Assembly (NCBI GenBank): GCA_964558415.1
Contig: CAZLDI010000004.1
Location: 104,271 to 168,270 of the forward strand
Length of the DNA: 64,000 nucleotides
From: CAZLDI01 sp964558415
GTDB lineage: Bacteria; Chloroflexota; Dehalococcoidia; SM23-28-2; RBG-16-64-32
Direction of reading: 5' to 3'
Within the stretch, counting starts at the first letter, position 1. Each line of letters begins with the position of its first letter. Positions 6,211-15,274 of the stretch are shown here, one piece after another. Below the pieces are notes generated by a model. The model did no database searches. It was not told where the DNA came from and saw nothing but the letters and a program-made list of their open reading frames with translations. The translations under genes were made by a program, and so were the position numbers.

Positions 6211-8091
6211 TTATGAGGCAGGCCGCCAGACGGGTTCCCGGTCCGGTCCGTCGTGGGTGGAGACCTGAGTTAAGCCGCTGCCATCTGCGGTGGAGACGTA
6301 TATATCGCCTCCACCGGTACGGGTAGACACGAAGGTGATGAACCGCCCGTCGGCCGACCAAACGGGTGCAGCTTCCCTTGCGGCGTCATCTGTGAGATTC
6401 GTCGCTTCAGCACTCGTAACATCCACAAGCAGGATGTCCGATTCAAGCCCCTCCTCGGAAACGTAGGCGATGCGACTGCCATCCGGTGACCAAGCGGGAG
6501 AGATGTCTCGTCCGGGGGCACTGGTCAGCCGTCGCAGGTCCGTGCCATCGGCGTTGACCAGAAAGACGTCTCGGTTACCGTCCCGCTCTGACTCGAACGC
6601 CAGGCGCGTGCCATCCGGGGCCCACACAGGGTGCTCATCAGCTCCCGCGCTGCCTGCGACGCGCACTACGCCGGATCCGTCCTCATCCATCACGTAGATG
6701 TCCCCATCTCCGCCCCGCTCTGAGACGAACGCGATCAGCCCCTCTGAAGGCGAGGGCAGCGGCGCGTAATCAGCGTTCGTCGAATTGGTCAGACGGCGCA
6801 GCCGGGAGCCATCGATTTCGATGCCGTATATCTCCCGGTTGCCGTCCCGGAGGCTCTCGAACAAGAGGAGAGCGCCATCCGCCGACCAAACAGGACGCGC
6901 GTCTTCGGCGGGGTGGTCCGTCAGCCGCGTTTGTTCTGTCCCGTCGGAATTCATGACGTATATCTCGCTATTCCCGTCGCGTACGCTCGCAAAGGCGATC
7001 CGCTCGCCATCAGGAGACCATGCGGGCGTTTGGTCTGAATCCGGCAGATCGGTCAGGCGTGTCACGCCCTTGCCGTCGGACATCATCGTAAGAATGACGA
7101 CCTCGTCGTCAAGGCTGGATGTGAAGGCGATTCGCCCGCCGTTCGGGGACCAGTCAGGAGCGAAATAGGTCGCCTCGCTCAGCACAAGAGGGTGCGCCTT
7201 GCCACCGGTTCGCTCGGCGTAGAAGAGGCCACGGTCGCCAAGGCGGTCCGAAAAGAAAACGAGCTCCGTCCCGTCTGGAGACCACGCGGGATCGCCGTCG
7301 TCGGACGGGTGGTCGGTGACACGCACGAGGTTGCCTCCGGTGAGTTCAATCACATAGACGTCCGCGTTCCCATCACGATTCGAGGCGAAGGCTATCCGCT
7401 CCCCGTCGGGAGACCAGTCAGGCGCGTAGTCGAACGCCGGATGCTGTACCAGGCCGGTGACCGCGGACCCGTCGTCGTTCATCATGTAGATGTCTGAGCT
7501 GCCGCCCCGTATGGCTTCGAAAACGATGCGCGAACCGTCGGGCGACCATGAGGGGAGGCTGTCCCAGCCCGGATCGGCGGTCAGACGCTTTTCGTCGGAG
7601 CCGTCCGCATCGATCACGTATATGTCGCTGTTGCCGTCGCGAGTTGAGGCGAAGGCGATTCGCGAGCCGTCCGAAGACCACGCCGGGAAGCCGTCAGCTT
7701 CCTGGCCGAACGTCAGCCGGCGATGGTCGCTACCATCCGCTTTCATTGTAAATATGTCCCAAGCGCCATCACGCGCCGAGGCAAACGCGAGGCGCGAGCC
7801 GTCCGGGGACCATGACGGGTGGCTGCTTCTGGGCGGCTGCAGGTCCGTGAGCTTTGTCGTACCAGATCCGAACTGGTTGACGCTCCATATCTCAGTGTCC
7901 GCACCGTTGGAGGACGTATACGCGATGATATCCCCCATAATCGGGGCCGGTGAGCGGCTGGCATCCGCGGCATCAGGCAGCTTCTCAGACCCACCACATG
8001 CCATGATCGTGACAAGCGCCAGGGCACATAGCGAGTAGGCGACGCTGCGCGCTATGGGCAAAGTGGGCAGGTCTAGTCTTGTGAACACCAT
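6211..8091 (-). CDS. Long PD40/TolB-type beta-propeller lipoprotein with about 13 repeats
   Basis: The N-terminus has a basic start, a hydrophobic segment (ARSVAYSLCALALVTI) and the lipobox MAC followed by GGS, so this is a second predicted lipoprotein. It then carries about 13 PD40 repeats over some 570 residues. Most follow the W-S-P-D-G ... A-F-x-S-x-R-D-G-N ... D-I-Y-V-x-x-x-D-G-S pattern, enough for two six-bladed propellers in one chain. One repeat is worn (LPSPSEGLIAFVSE). It precedes the shorter paralogue by 8 bases, which points to a tandem duplication followed by change in repeat number. Its function is not known; recognition of an extracellular polymer is one possibility. Confidence 0.85.
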   Translation of the reverse strand: MVFTRLDLPTLPIARSVAYSLCALALVTIMACGGSEKLPDAADASRSPAPIMGDIIAYTSSNGADTEIWSVNQFGSGTTKLTDLQPPRSSHPSWSPDGSRLAFASARDGAWDIFTMKADGSDHRRLTFGQEADGFPAWSSDGSRIAFASTRDGNSDIYVIDADGSDEKRLTADPGWDSLPSWSPDGSRIVFEAIRGGSSDIYMMNDDGSAVTGLVQHPAFDYAPDWSPDGERIAFASNRDGNADVYVIELTGGNLVRVTDHPSDDGDPAWSPDGTELVFFSDRLGDRGLFYAERTGGKAHPLVLSEATYFAPDWSPNGGRIAFTSSLDDEVVILTMMSDGKGVTRLTDLPDSDQTPAWSPDGERIAFASVRDGNSEIYVMNSDGTEQTRLTDHPAEDARPVWSADGALLLFESLRDGNREIYGIEIDGSRLRRLTNSTNADYAPLPSPSEGLIAFVSERGGDGDIYVMDEDGSGVVRVAGSAGADEHPVWAPDGTRLAFESERDGNRDVFLVNADGTDLRRLTSAPGRDISPAWSPDGSRIAYVSEEGLESDILLVDVTSAEATNLTDDAAREAAPVWSADGRFITFVSTRTGGGDIYVSTADGSGLTQVSTHDGPDREPVWRPAS

Positions 8092-8139
8092 CGTATGCGG
8101 GCGGACCTCTTTCTTGCAGCCTAACTCCCACGAGGCGTA

Positions 8140-8148
8140 TGCTACAAT
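8140..8148 (+). promoter_or_regulatory. Extended -10 promoter of the ABC permease/ATPase operon
   Basis: TGCTACAAT matches an extended -10 element (TGn plus TACAAT) in the 84-base gap between divergent genes. Transcription would begin near 8155, about 20 bases before the permease ATG. No good -35 is present at 17 bases. Confidence 0.45.
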
Positions 8149-8175
8149 CCCAGCCCATAGAGATGCCGCCCCTGA

Positions 8176-9306
8176 ATGCTCCTGATCGCCCGAAAGAACC
8201 TCTTCTCTGAAAAAGTGCGCCTCGCCATCTCCGTTGGCGGCGTCGCCCTCTCGGTCTTCCTGATCGGAATCTTGCTGTCGCTATACCGAGGTTGGAGCGA
8301 GGAGGTGGGCGGTTTCGTCGAGCGCGTGCCGGTGGACCTGTGGGTCGCAAGCGACGGCGCGACTGACTTCATTGCAGCGGCTTCCGACTTGCCGAATTTC
8401 GTCGGCGCTCAGTTAGAAACCCTGCCGGAGGTCAAGTCCGTGAGCCCTCTCATTGTCCGGCCATTGGAGTTGCACAAGGCGGGAGACGATCCAGACAACA
8501 CGTTTGACGTGCAACTCATAGGCTACGACACAAAGAAGGGAACAGGTGGGCCGTTGTCGGTGCTACCCGGCAGCAAGAACCCGCCCGGCAACGATGAGAT
8601 CATCATCGATAAGGAGATGAGCGACCGGCACGGCCTCAAAATCGGCGACAGACTGGTGAAGGGGACGAAGAGCCTTACCGTAGTAGGCTTCTCGCAGGGC
8701 GGCGATTTCATTTTCACGCAGACCGGCTTCACGAACCTGGACACAGCGATCGAGTTCCTGGACTTCGACCCGAAGTCGCAGCGCACGTTCTTCCTCTTGA
8801 CCTTGAATGACCCTTCTAGGAGGGATGAACTGGCGACGCGCATCGAGCTTCAGGCTCCGGGGGTGCAGCTGATCAGCGGCGAAGAGATCGCTCAGAACAC
8901 GCGGGACCGGATTCTGGGCAACATTCTGCCTATCCTCATCGTTGTGCTGGTGGTGGCGTTTGTCGTGGGCCTGGCGGTATCCGGTCTGACGATCTATACG
9001 GCGACGGTAGAGAAGTCTCGCGAGTACGGAATTCTGAAGGCGGAAGGATTCACGAACCCGTTTCTCTACCGGGTGGTGTTCGAACAGAGCATCGTGACCG
9101 GAGTACTGGGCTTCGGTTTTGGGGCCGGCCTGACTTTGCTGGTTGCGCCGTTCGCACAGGATGCCGTACCACAATTCGTGGTAGCAATCCGCTGGCAGGA
9201 CATATTCGGAATCGCCGGGACCACCCTCCTGATGGCGCTCACCGCCGCCTGGATCCCGATCAGGCGGATGGCGAGCATCGATCCGGTCACGGTCTTCAAA
9301 GGCTAG
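8176..9306 (+). CDS. ABC transporter permease, FtsX/MacB (DevC-like) family
   Basis: This is the membrane half of an export-type ABC system. The 376 residues show the MacB/FtsX topology: one N-terminal membrane helix (residues 16-36), a large extracytoplasmic domain (about 40-250), and three C-terminal helices (about 255-285, 300-330 and 340-360). The C-terminal motif RRMASIDPVTVFKG is typical of this family. The ATPase gene starts 4 bases after its stop. Such pairs move lipids, lipoproteins or peptides, or act mechanically across the envelope. No periplasmic adaptor (MacA/DevB) gene accompanies it, so the substrate is open. Confidence 0.88.
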   Translation: MLLIARKNLFSEKVRLAISVGGVALSVFLIGILLSLYRGWSEEVGGFVERVPVDLWVASDGATDFIAAASDLPNFVGAQLETLPEVKSVSPLIVRPLELHKAGDDPDNTFDVQLIGYDTKKGTGGPLSVLPGSKNPPGNDEIIIDKEMSDRHGLKIGDRLVKGTKSLTVVGFSQGGDFIFTQTGFTNLDTAIEFLDFDPKSQRTFFLLTLNDPSRRDELATRIELQAPGVQLISGEEIAQNTRDRILGNILPILIVVLVVAFVVGLAVSGLTIYTATVEKSREYGILKAEGFTNPFLYRVVFEQSIVTGVLGFGFGAGLTLLVAPFAQDAVPQFVVAIRWQDIFGIAGTTLLMALTAAWIPIRRMASIDPVTVFKG

Positions 9307-9310
9307 GCTG

Positions 9311-10006
9311 GTGACCGAGACAAAGGCGCCGATACTGGCGTTGGACGGCGTCTCCAAGGTCTATCGATCCGGAGAATTCAGCGTAACGGCGCTGGACAAC
9401 GCGACCCTGAGCGTACACGGTGGAGAGATAGTGGCGGTGATGGGGCCGTCCGGGTCGGGCAAGACGACTCTGCTAACGATCGCAGGTGCACTGCTCAGGC
9501 CCACCGAGGGGACGGTGCACATTGGGGGAACCGACGTTACGAATCTGAGCGAGGCGCGGCTGGCAGCGATCCGGCGGGAAAGGGTGGGCTTCGTCTACCA
9601 GAGCTTCAACCTGCTTGAGGCGCTGACTGCGATGGAGAACGTGAGGATCGTGATCCAGGAACACTCGCGGAACGGGCGCGTGGCGGCGGGTGCACGGGCG
9701 CGGGAGCTCCTGGAAATGTTTGGCCTGGGTCACCGGCTGCACTCTGTTCCGAAGCGGATGAGCGACGGCGAGAAGCAGAGGGTGGCGCTCGCGCGGGCGC
9801 TGGCCAAGGACGCGCAGCTAATTCTGGCCGACGAGCCGACGGCAAACCTGGACGCCAAGCGCGGCCAGGAGGTTATGCACTTACTGGCCCAGAAGGCCCA
9901 GGAGTTGCACAAGGCGGTGATCGTGGTCAGCCACGACAACCGGATCCGGCAGTTCGCTCAGCGAGTGGTGTGGCTGGAGGACGGGCACCTTACGGACCAC
10001 GGATAA
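9311..10006 (+). CDS. ABC transporter ATP-binding protein, LolD/MacB/DevA type
   Basis: This 231-residue ATPase powers the adjacent permease. Walker A is GPSGSGKTT (about residue 44), the Q-loop lies in VGFVYQSFNLLEALTAMENV, Walker B is LILADEPTANLD and the switch His is in VVSHD. The signature is MSDGEKQRVALARAL, where LSGGQ would be usual, so Gly-Gly has become Asp-Gly and the following Gln is Glu. The start is GTG 9311. The length and the NLLEALTAMENV segment place it with the LolD/DevA branch. Translation is probably coupled to the permease. Confidence 0.9.
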   Translation: MTETKAPILALDGVSKVYRSGEFSVTALDNATLSVHGGEIVAVMGPSGSGKTTLLTIAGALLRPTEGTVHIGGTDVTNLSEARLAAIRRERVGFVYQSFNLLEALTAMENVRIVIQEHSRNGRVAAGARARELLEMFGLGHRLHSVPKRMSDGEKQRVALARALAKDAQLILADEPTANLDAKRGQEVMHLLAQKAQELHKAVIVVSHDNRIRQFAQRVVWLEDGHLTDHG

Positions 10007-10276
10007 CGGGCCCGCAGAGTTTGATTGATAGCTCAATTTCGTGGCGACAACTTGATTAAGTTTCGCGAATCACTCGAATACTGGTTGAGTTTCGCTTACG
10101 ATCGCGATGGATCCACTCGATTGACATTGACATGATTGTCCGCTTCCCCGCGAGGGGAGGTGGAGCGCGCCATCATCAGCGTAGCTACTGGGCGACGCAG
10201 CTCCAAGGCGTGGCTGACATAGCCGCTTTGTCCGGAATTACTACTCCTGAATTAAGATGCCTGCTAGAGACGCGCT
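10007..10276. other. Intergenic spacer of 270 bases, locally AT-richer, with short repeated words
   Basis: I see no gene here. The left part (10017-10135) is clearly less GC-rich than its surroundings and repeats short words: AGTTTCGC occurs twice (near 10054 and 10088), with several TTGATT/CTCGAAT/GGTTGAG variants. Two TTGACA-like boxes overlap near 10121-10135 but no convincing -10 follows. TTCCCC-GCG-AGGGGA near 10144-10158 can form a short hairpin without a T-run. It marks the boundary between the housekeeping genes and the catabolic island. Confidence 0.4.
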
Positions 10277-11326
10277 TCAGACGCTCTTGAGTTGCGCCAT
10301 GATCGGCGCGAGGCGCTGGAACATGCGCTTCTGGCGGTCCTGTAGCTCCTGGTAAGGCGGTCCAAAGACGAGGTTCACGCTACCCACGATGCCACCGAAG
10401 CGTTGCGCCAACTTGCCGGGAAGTTCATCGAACGTACCGGTGATGGCCAGCTCCTCGAGCATTTCATCCGTGATCAGCGCTGGCATCTCGTTCCAGCGCC
10501 CTTCGGTCGAGAGGCGGTAAAGATGTTCGCCAATCTCTGCCCAGCCATGGGTCTCCATTACGGCCGAGTAACTGCGCGTAGCGGCGTAGAAGGATAGGTG
10601 CTGGCGGATAAGGTCACGTGCCTGCGCCAGGTCGTCCGCATCATCGCCGGTGATGCAGAACGGGTTCGCGACGAGATCGACCTCTGCCGGATCGCGCCCC
10701 GCGCGGCGCGCGCCGTCCTCAACGGCTGGCCGAATGACTTCAGTAATGTATTTCGGGGTATTGAGCGGGTGCATGCGCAGACCGTCGCAAAGCTCGCCGG
10801 CAAGGCGGCAGTTGTAGCGGTTGACGGCGGAGATGTAGACGGGGACGTGGCCTTCACCCTCGTTTGGTCCGGGGTTGAAGAAGGGCGAAATGAGGGAGAA
10901 CTGATAGTGGTCGCCCCGGTAGTCAGGGGGCGCGCCGCACTGGAAGGTACGGAAGATTGCCTTGAGACAGAGAATGTATTCCCGAAGGCGCGGGCCCGGT
11001 GGGGACGGCCACGGCGTGGAGTAGCGCCGCTCGTTATGGCCTTTGACCTGCGTGCCCAGCCCGAGAAGCAGGCGCCCTCGGGAGAAACGCTGGAGATCCC
11101 AGGCCAACTGGGCAGTCACAAAGGGGCTGCGCGGAAAGGCCACGGCGATGCCGGTGCCAAGCTTGACCCGCTGCGTATGTTCCGCCAGGACCATTATCGG
11201 GAGGAACGGATCGTGGCCGGCCTCTGGTACGAGGATAGTGTCGTATCCGGCGTCCTCCAGGGCGCGGGCGTGGGTCGCGAGGTCTTCGATGCTGGAAGGG
11301 GCGGTGATGGTGGCTTCGATCTTCAA
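10277..11326 (-). CDS. LLM-class (luciferase-like) oxidoreductase, probably F420-dependent
   Basis: This 349-residue TIM-barrel belongs to the luciferase-like superfamily of FMN- or F420-using oxidoreductases. It resembles the actinobacterial type that begins with ATITAPSSIEDLATHARALE. Motifs: an EDAGYDTILVPEAGHDP segment near residue 28, VKLGTGIAVAFPRSPF near 54 and FSRGRLLLGLGTQV near 80 (the G-R-x-x-L-G-x-G cofactor loop), plus PVYISAVN near 162. The start is TTG 11326, supported by AAGGAG eight bases upstream. It is transcribed away from the CaiB fusion that follows. The substrate is unknown; dehydrogenation or hydroxylation of a catabolic intermediate is plausible. Confidence 0.82.
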   Translation of the reverse strand: MKIEATITAPSSIEDLATHARALEDAGYDTILVPEAGHDPFLPIMVLAEHTQRVKLGTGIAVAFPRSPFVTAQLAWDLQRFSRGRLLLGLGTQVKGHNERRYSTPWPSPPGPRLREYILCLKAIFRTFQCGAPPDYRGDHYQFSLISPFFNPGPNEGEGHVPVYISAVNRYNCRLAGELCDGLRMHPLNTPKYITEVIRPAVEDGARRAGRDPAEVDLVANPFCITGDDADDLAQARDLIRQHLSFYAATRSYSAVMETHGWAEIGEHLYRLSTEGRWNEMPALITDEMLEELAITGTFDELPGKLAQRFGGIVGSVNLVFGPPYQELQDRQKRMFQRLAPIMAQLKSV

Positions 11327-11474
11327 TGTGGTAGCTCCTTGAGGGAACGCTTATACCCGACGGCGGATGAAAGTCAAGCCGTAGTCCAGGCCCGCCGAAA
11401 TACCGGGCCATCGCCCCCAAACCTAGAACCGAGAACCGAGAACCGCCATAATCGTGTCTGCGTACGGAGGAAGC

Positions 11475-13832
11475 ATGAGCTCACTCAGCGGCTTGAAAGT
11501 AATCGAGATATCCGGTGACGGGAGCGCGGCGTGGGCCGCGAAGCACCTGGCGGACTGGGGGGCGGAGATCACCATCCTTGAGCCACCGACCGGGACGCCG
11601 TTGAGAGATGCCGCGCCCTACTACCGAAAGGGCGGACAGCGGCGCAGCGCCACATGGCAGTGGCTTTCGCGCGGGAAGACATCGGTGCGCGTCCAGGTCG
11701 ACCACACGGCATCGGCGCGGGGCGCGTGCGAGACGGCAGACATCGTCCTGATCGAAACCGCGTCCGTCGAGGAGGTACTGGGGATGCAGGCGGCGGACAT
11801 CCGGCCCTGGCTGGAGGGGAAGACGACGTGCGTACTCATATCGCCGTTCGCTACGGACGGACCTTATGCCGGCTATGGTGCATCAGACCTGTGTACCCAT
11901 GCGGCCGGAGGTTGGAGCGCGCTGCTGGGGGACCCGGGACGCGAGCCTCTGCGCCCCGGCGGCGAGCTGATCCCAAAGATCAGCGGGCTGTTTGCATACG
12001 TGGCGTCGCTAATCGGACTGCGACACATCAGACAGGGCGGGCGACCGCAGTTTATCGAGCTGTCGCAGCAAGCCGTCGCGACGTCGATGACGGTGGCGCC
12101 GTGGTTGGTGAAGAGCATGGTGGACGTTGAGCACACGCGACGTGGCAACCAGTTCCCGATGGGTGTGCTGGAGTGCGCCGACGGTTACGTGACTTGCCCT
12201 CCATTGACGCCAACGCACTGGGAGCTGATGTGCCAGCTGATGGGAATCACGGATGTGCTGAATGACCCGCAGGGCAGGGACGTGACGTGGCGGATGCAGC
12301 ACAGCGCGGAACTCCACGAACGAGTGAAGCCGTGGTTGAACGAGCGGACACGGCGCGAGGTGTTCGAACAGGCGCAGGCGTACCGGCTGCCGGCGGCGCA
12401 AGTACAAACAATCGCGGACCGGCTGGCGTGCCCGCAGCTGGAGGCCCGGGAGTTCTGGGAGCAGACCGAGATCGACGGTCGCAGCGTGAAGACGCCGCGC
12501 GTCACCTATGCGGTGAAAGGACTGCAGACGGTGGAGCGCCGCGAACTACGAGAAGCAGTGGACGTCTCGGTTGCCAAGCGGAACCCCGAGGAGTTGCCGG
12601 GGACAAACGCATTGCCGTTCGCGGGACTGCGAGTGCTGGACCTGACATCGTTCTGGTCCGGGCCGTTCGCGATGATGTTGATGGGCGCCCTGGGAGCGGA
12701 CGTCATCAAGATTGAGTCGACCGGCCGGCCGGACCCGTACCGCTACATCTGGGCGCCGTTCGCGAGGGAGCGTTGGTGGGAGTGGGGGCCGCTTTACTGC
12801 GATACAAACTGCGACAAGCGAAACCTGGCGCTGGACCTGACAGTGCCCGAGGGCGCGGCCGCGTTCAAGAAGCTGATCGCAAAGGTAGACATCGTAGTGA
12901 GCAACTTCGCGAACAGAGTGATGCCGAATTTGGGGCTGGCGAACAAACAGCTGTTAGAGATCAATCCGCGCCTGATCGCGGTGACGATGCCCGGTTACGG
13001 ACCGGGCGGGCCGTGGGAGGAGTACGTGGGGTACGCGGTGGCGTTTGAGCAGCTCGTGCTCGGCTGGATGACAGGATACGGGGATGGCGCACCATCTTAC
13101 GCCGGGGGCTTCTGTGACCCGGTGGTCGGGCTACACACAGTGGCGGCCATCGAACTGGCGCTGCGCCAGCGCGAAGAGACGGGCCGGGGCACGGAGGTTG
13201 AGGTGGCACAGTGCGAGACTCTGGACAGCCTGTTCGCCGCGGAACAGATCGCGGTGCAATTCGGCGCGCCCGTACCGGTCAGGCGGGGGAACAAGCACGA
13301 CTGGATGGCGCCGCACGAGGCTTATCGCGCTGCGGGAGACGATGAATGGATCACGATCGCCGTGGGTTCCGACGGAGAATTCGCAGCGCTGACCCGGGTC
13401 CTGGGCCGACCCGCGCTGGCAGGCGATCCGTTGTTCTCGACGATCGAGAGCCGCAAACGAAACGAAAACTCGCTGGACGAGACTATCTCTGAGTTGGTGA
13501 AAACCCGAGATGCGCGAGAACTGGAGCGCGAACTGCAAGCCGCGGGCGTCATGGCTTGCCGCGTCGCCAAGGCGTACGAAATGGCGACCGATCCTGGGCT
13601 GAAGCACATCGGATTCTTTCAGGAGATCAGCCGCGAGCTGACGGGGACACACCCCTTCAAGACGTGGCCGTTCCGTTTCGCGGACATCGATGCATCGCAC
13701 AAGCGAGCGCCACCTTTGATGGGGGAGCACAATGCGGAGGTGCTGCGGGACATGGCGGGGCTATCGGACGAAGAGATCATCGAGTTGCAGGCGCACGGCG
13801 TGATCGGCAACGCGCCGGCGGGAATGAGTTAG
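11475..13832 (+). CDS. Two-domain CaiB/BaiF (type III) CoA-transferase fusion; first half lacks the catalytic Asp
   Basis: The 785 residues hold two complete type III CoA-transferase domains (about 1-370 and 385-785). Each begins with a G-L-K-V/R-V-L-D motif and the Asp/Gly-A-D/E-V/I-I segment. These enzymes move CoA between carboxylic acids through an aspartyl thioester. Aligned on the later G-x-G-Q-x-x-D-x-S region, the second half has the Asp in FCDPVVG, near residue 545. The first half reads ELIPKISG at that point, with Pro 167 or Lys 168 in its place. The start at 11475 has GGAGGA just upstream. It is followed after 4 bases by a CoxG-like gene. One active half plus one structural half is my inference. 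Confidence 0.88.
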   Translation: MSSLSGLKVIEISGDGSAAWAAKHLADWGAEITILEPPTGTPLRDAAPYYRKGGQRRSATWQWLSRGKTSVRVQVDHTASARGACETADIVLIETASVEEVLGMQAADIRPWLEGKTTCVLISPFATDGPYAGYGASDLCTHAAGGWSALLGDPGREPLRPGGELIPKISGLFAYVASLIGLRHIRQGGRPQFIELSQQAVATSMTVAPWLVKSMVDVEHTRRGNQFPMGVLECADGYVTCPPLTPTHWELMCQLMGITDVLNDPQGRDVTWRMQHSAELHERVKPWLNERTRREVFEQAQAYRLPAAQVQTIADRLACPQLEAREFWEQTEIDGRSVKTPRVTYAVKGLQTVERRELREAVDVSVAKRNPEELPGTNALPFAGLRVLDLTSFWSGPFAMMLMGALGADVIKIESTGRPDPYRYIWAPFARERWWEWGPLYCDTNCDKRNLALDLTVPEGAAAFKKLIAKVDIVVSNFANRVMPNLGLANKQLLEINPRLIAVTMPGYGPGGPWEEYVGYAVAFEQLVLGWMTGYGDGAPSYAGGFCDPVVGLHTVAAIELALRQREETGRGTEVEVAQCETLDSLFAAEQIAVQFGAPVPVRRGNKHDWMAPHEAYRAAGDDEWITIAVGSDGEFAALTRVLGRPALAGDPLFSTIESRKRNENSLDETISELVKTRDARELERELQAAGVMACRVAKAYEMATDPGLKHIGFFQEISRELTGTHPFKTWPFRFADIDASHKRAPPLMGEHNAEVLRDMAGLSDEEIIELQAHGVIGNAPAGMS

Positions 13833-13836
13833 GGCA

Positions 13837-14418
13837 ATGGCGATCACTATCACGGAGACGTTCAGCGTCCAGGCACCGATAGAGGAGGTGTGGGCGTTCT
13901 TGATGGACCCGCAGAGGGTTGTCGCATGCATGCCGGGCGCACAACTTGACGAGGTGATGGACGAACGCACGTTCCTCGGCAACATGAAGGTGAAGGTAGG
14001 CCCCGTCGTGGCGACGTACAGGGGCAAAGTGCAGTTCACCGAGATCGACGATGCGGCACACGTCATTCAGATGACGGCTGAGGGCACCGAGACAAGCGGC
14101 GGGTCAGCCAGAGGAACGATGTCGAGCCGGCTGCTCAGGCTGGAGGGTGGAGGCACGGAAGTGGTGGCGGAGGCGAAGGCGGAGGTGACGGGGCGGGTCG
14201 CGCAGTTCGGGCGAGGGATGATCCAGGGTGTGTCCCAGCAACTGTTCCGCCAGTTCTCGGCAGCGGTGACGGAGCGCCTTGAGTCGGCGACGGTAGGAGC
14301 CGATGACGGCGTCGCCGAGGCACGACCGGTCAGCGTGCTGCCACTGGTGCTGAAGCAGCTGTGGAACGCCATTGCCGGGGCTGTTCGGCGACTGTTCCGG
14401 CGCCAGCCAAAGGCTTAG
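13837..14418 (+). CDS. CoxG-like SRPBCC-fold protein
   Basis: This 193-residue product matches the CoxG family (carbon monoxide dehydrogenase subunit G) of the START/SRPBCC fold: it opens with ETFSVQAPIEEVWAFLMDPQ, continues with CMPGAQL near residue 30 and VKVGPVVATYRGKV near 50. The C-terminus is basic and amphipathic (VRRLFRRQPKA), which in CoxG is thought to help bind the enzyme to the membrane. No molybdenum hydroxylase gene is adjacent; the set at 32895-36678 has its own CoxG. The gene starts 4 bases after the CaiB fusion, so it is probably in the same operon. Confidence 0.82.
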   Translation: MAITITETFSVQAPIEEVWAFLMDPQRVVACMPGAQLDEVMDERTFLGNMKVKVGPVVATYRGKVQFTEIDDAAHVIQMTAEGTETSGGSARGTMSSRLLRLEGGGTEVVAEAKAEVTGRVAQFGRGMIQGVSQQLFRQFSAAVTERLESATVGADDGVAEARPVSVLPLVLKQLWNAIAGAVRRLFRRQPKA

Positions 14419-14461
14419 CGGCCCGCCGGCAAGACGCGTTACCCGGTGTCTGTCCGCGCCG

Positions 14462-15268
14462 CTATGCGCCGCGGAAGTCCGGCTCGCGCTTGTCGAGGAA
14501 CGCCTTGACGCCTTCCTGCGCGTCCTGTGTGCTGGAGGCGATAGAGGAGGCGAGGAGCTCGTAGTCCAGCGTCTCCTGAAGCGTAGCCGTGAGGCCGCGA
14601 TAAATGTTGCGGCGTGCCAGATCGACGGCGATGCTGGGGCCGCGGGCGAGCGCACGAGCGTAGTCCATGGCGCTAGAAAGGACTTCTCCAACGGGCGCCA
14701 ACTCGTCGATGAGGCCGGTCTGCAGCGCCTGCTGCGCGTCGACCCAGGCGCCGGTCGTCACCATACGGAGAGCCTCCGGCACTCCGACGATGCGGGGCAG
14801 GAAGTAAGACATGCCGCACTCCGGCGCCATTCCGCGCTTTACGAAGATGGCGGACGCGCGCATCGTCTCGTCGGCGAAGCGCCGGTCGCAGGCGAGGGCG
14901 TATACGAGGCCGATGCCGACGACGTGGCCGTGCAGCGCCGCGATCACAGGCTTGTCCACCTCAACAATAGCTTCGGTAACGCCGGCGAAGGGCCCGAAGG
15001 CGTTCTTGCGTTGATCGCGCGGCACGATTCGCCCGCTCATCAGCGAGTCGGAGTCCACCCAGGCCAGATCGCCGCCCGCGCAGAAGGAGCGCCCAGCACC
15101 GGTGAGCACGATCGCTCGCACGTCGTCGCGCGTGCGCATCTCCCGCAACAGATCGATCAGCCGGACGGCCGTATCCCAGTCGACGGCGTTGAGCCTGTCC
15201 GGGCGGTTGAGGGTGAGGACAGCGACGCCAGAGTCCAATCCCAAGAGGACGGGCTGATCAGTACTCAC
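14462..15268 (-). CDS. Crotonase-family protein lacking both hydratase glutamates
   Basis: This is a 268-residue enoyl-CoA hydratase/isomerase-fold protein. It has the oxyanion-hole segments FCAGGDLAW (about residue 65) and GHVVGIGLVYALACD (about 110). Compared with rat mitochondrial hydratase, the first catalytic Glu position (in GGGCELA) is Val and the second (in QPE) is Phe by my alignment, so simple hydration is unlikely. It may be an isomerase, hydrolase or C-C bond enzyme. GTG 15268 is the start; a TAGAAT box ends about seven bases upstream, which suggests a leaderless message. It faces the CoxG-like gene and is divergent from the BadI-like gene. Confidence 0.85.
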   Translation of the reverse strand: MSTDQPVLLGLDSGVAVLTLNRPDRLNAVDWDTAVRLIDLLREMRTRDDVRAIVLTGAGRSFCAGGDLAWVDSDSLMSGRIVPRDQRKNAFGPFAGVTEAIVEVDKPVIAALHGHVVGIGLVYALACDRRFADETMRASAIFVKRGMAPECGMSYFLPRIVGVPEALRMVTTGAWVDAQQALQTGLIDELAPVGEVLSSAMDYARALARGPSIAVDLARRNIYRGLTATLQETLDYELLASSIASSTQDAQEGVKAFLDKREPDFRGA

Positions 15269-15274
15269 GCGGAA

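Noticed and set aside
5063..8091. DNA-level tandem repeats or a CRISPR-like array, from the regular spacing of similar words such as TCGCGATCC and GACCA
   Set aside because: The repetition follows PD40 protein repeats with varied codons; there are no exact repeats with unique spacers.
10598..11518. A 306-residue plus-strand frame opposite the F420-type oxidoreductase
   Set aside because: Antisense shadow in GC-rich DNA; the minus-strand protein has clear family motifs and a good ribosome binding site.
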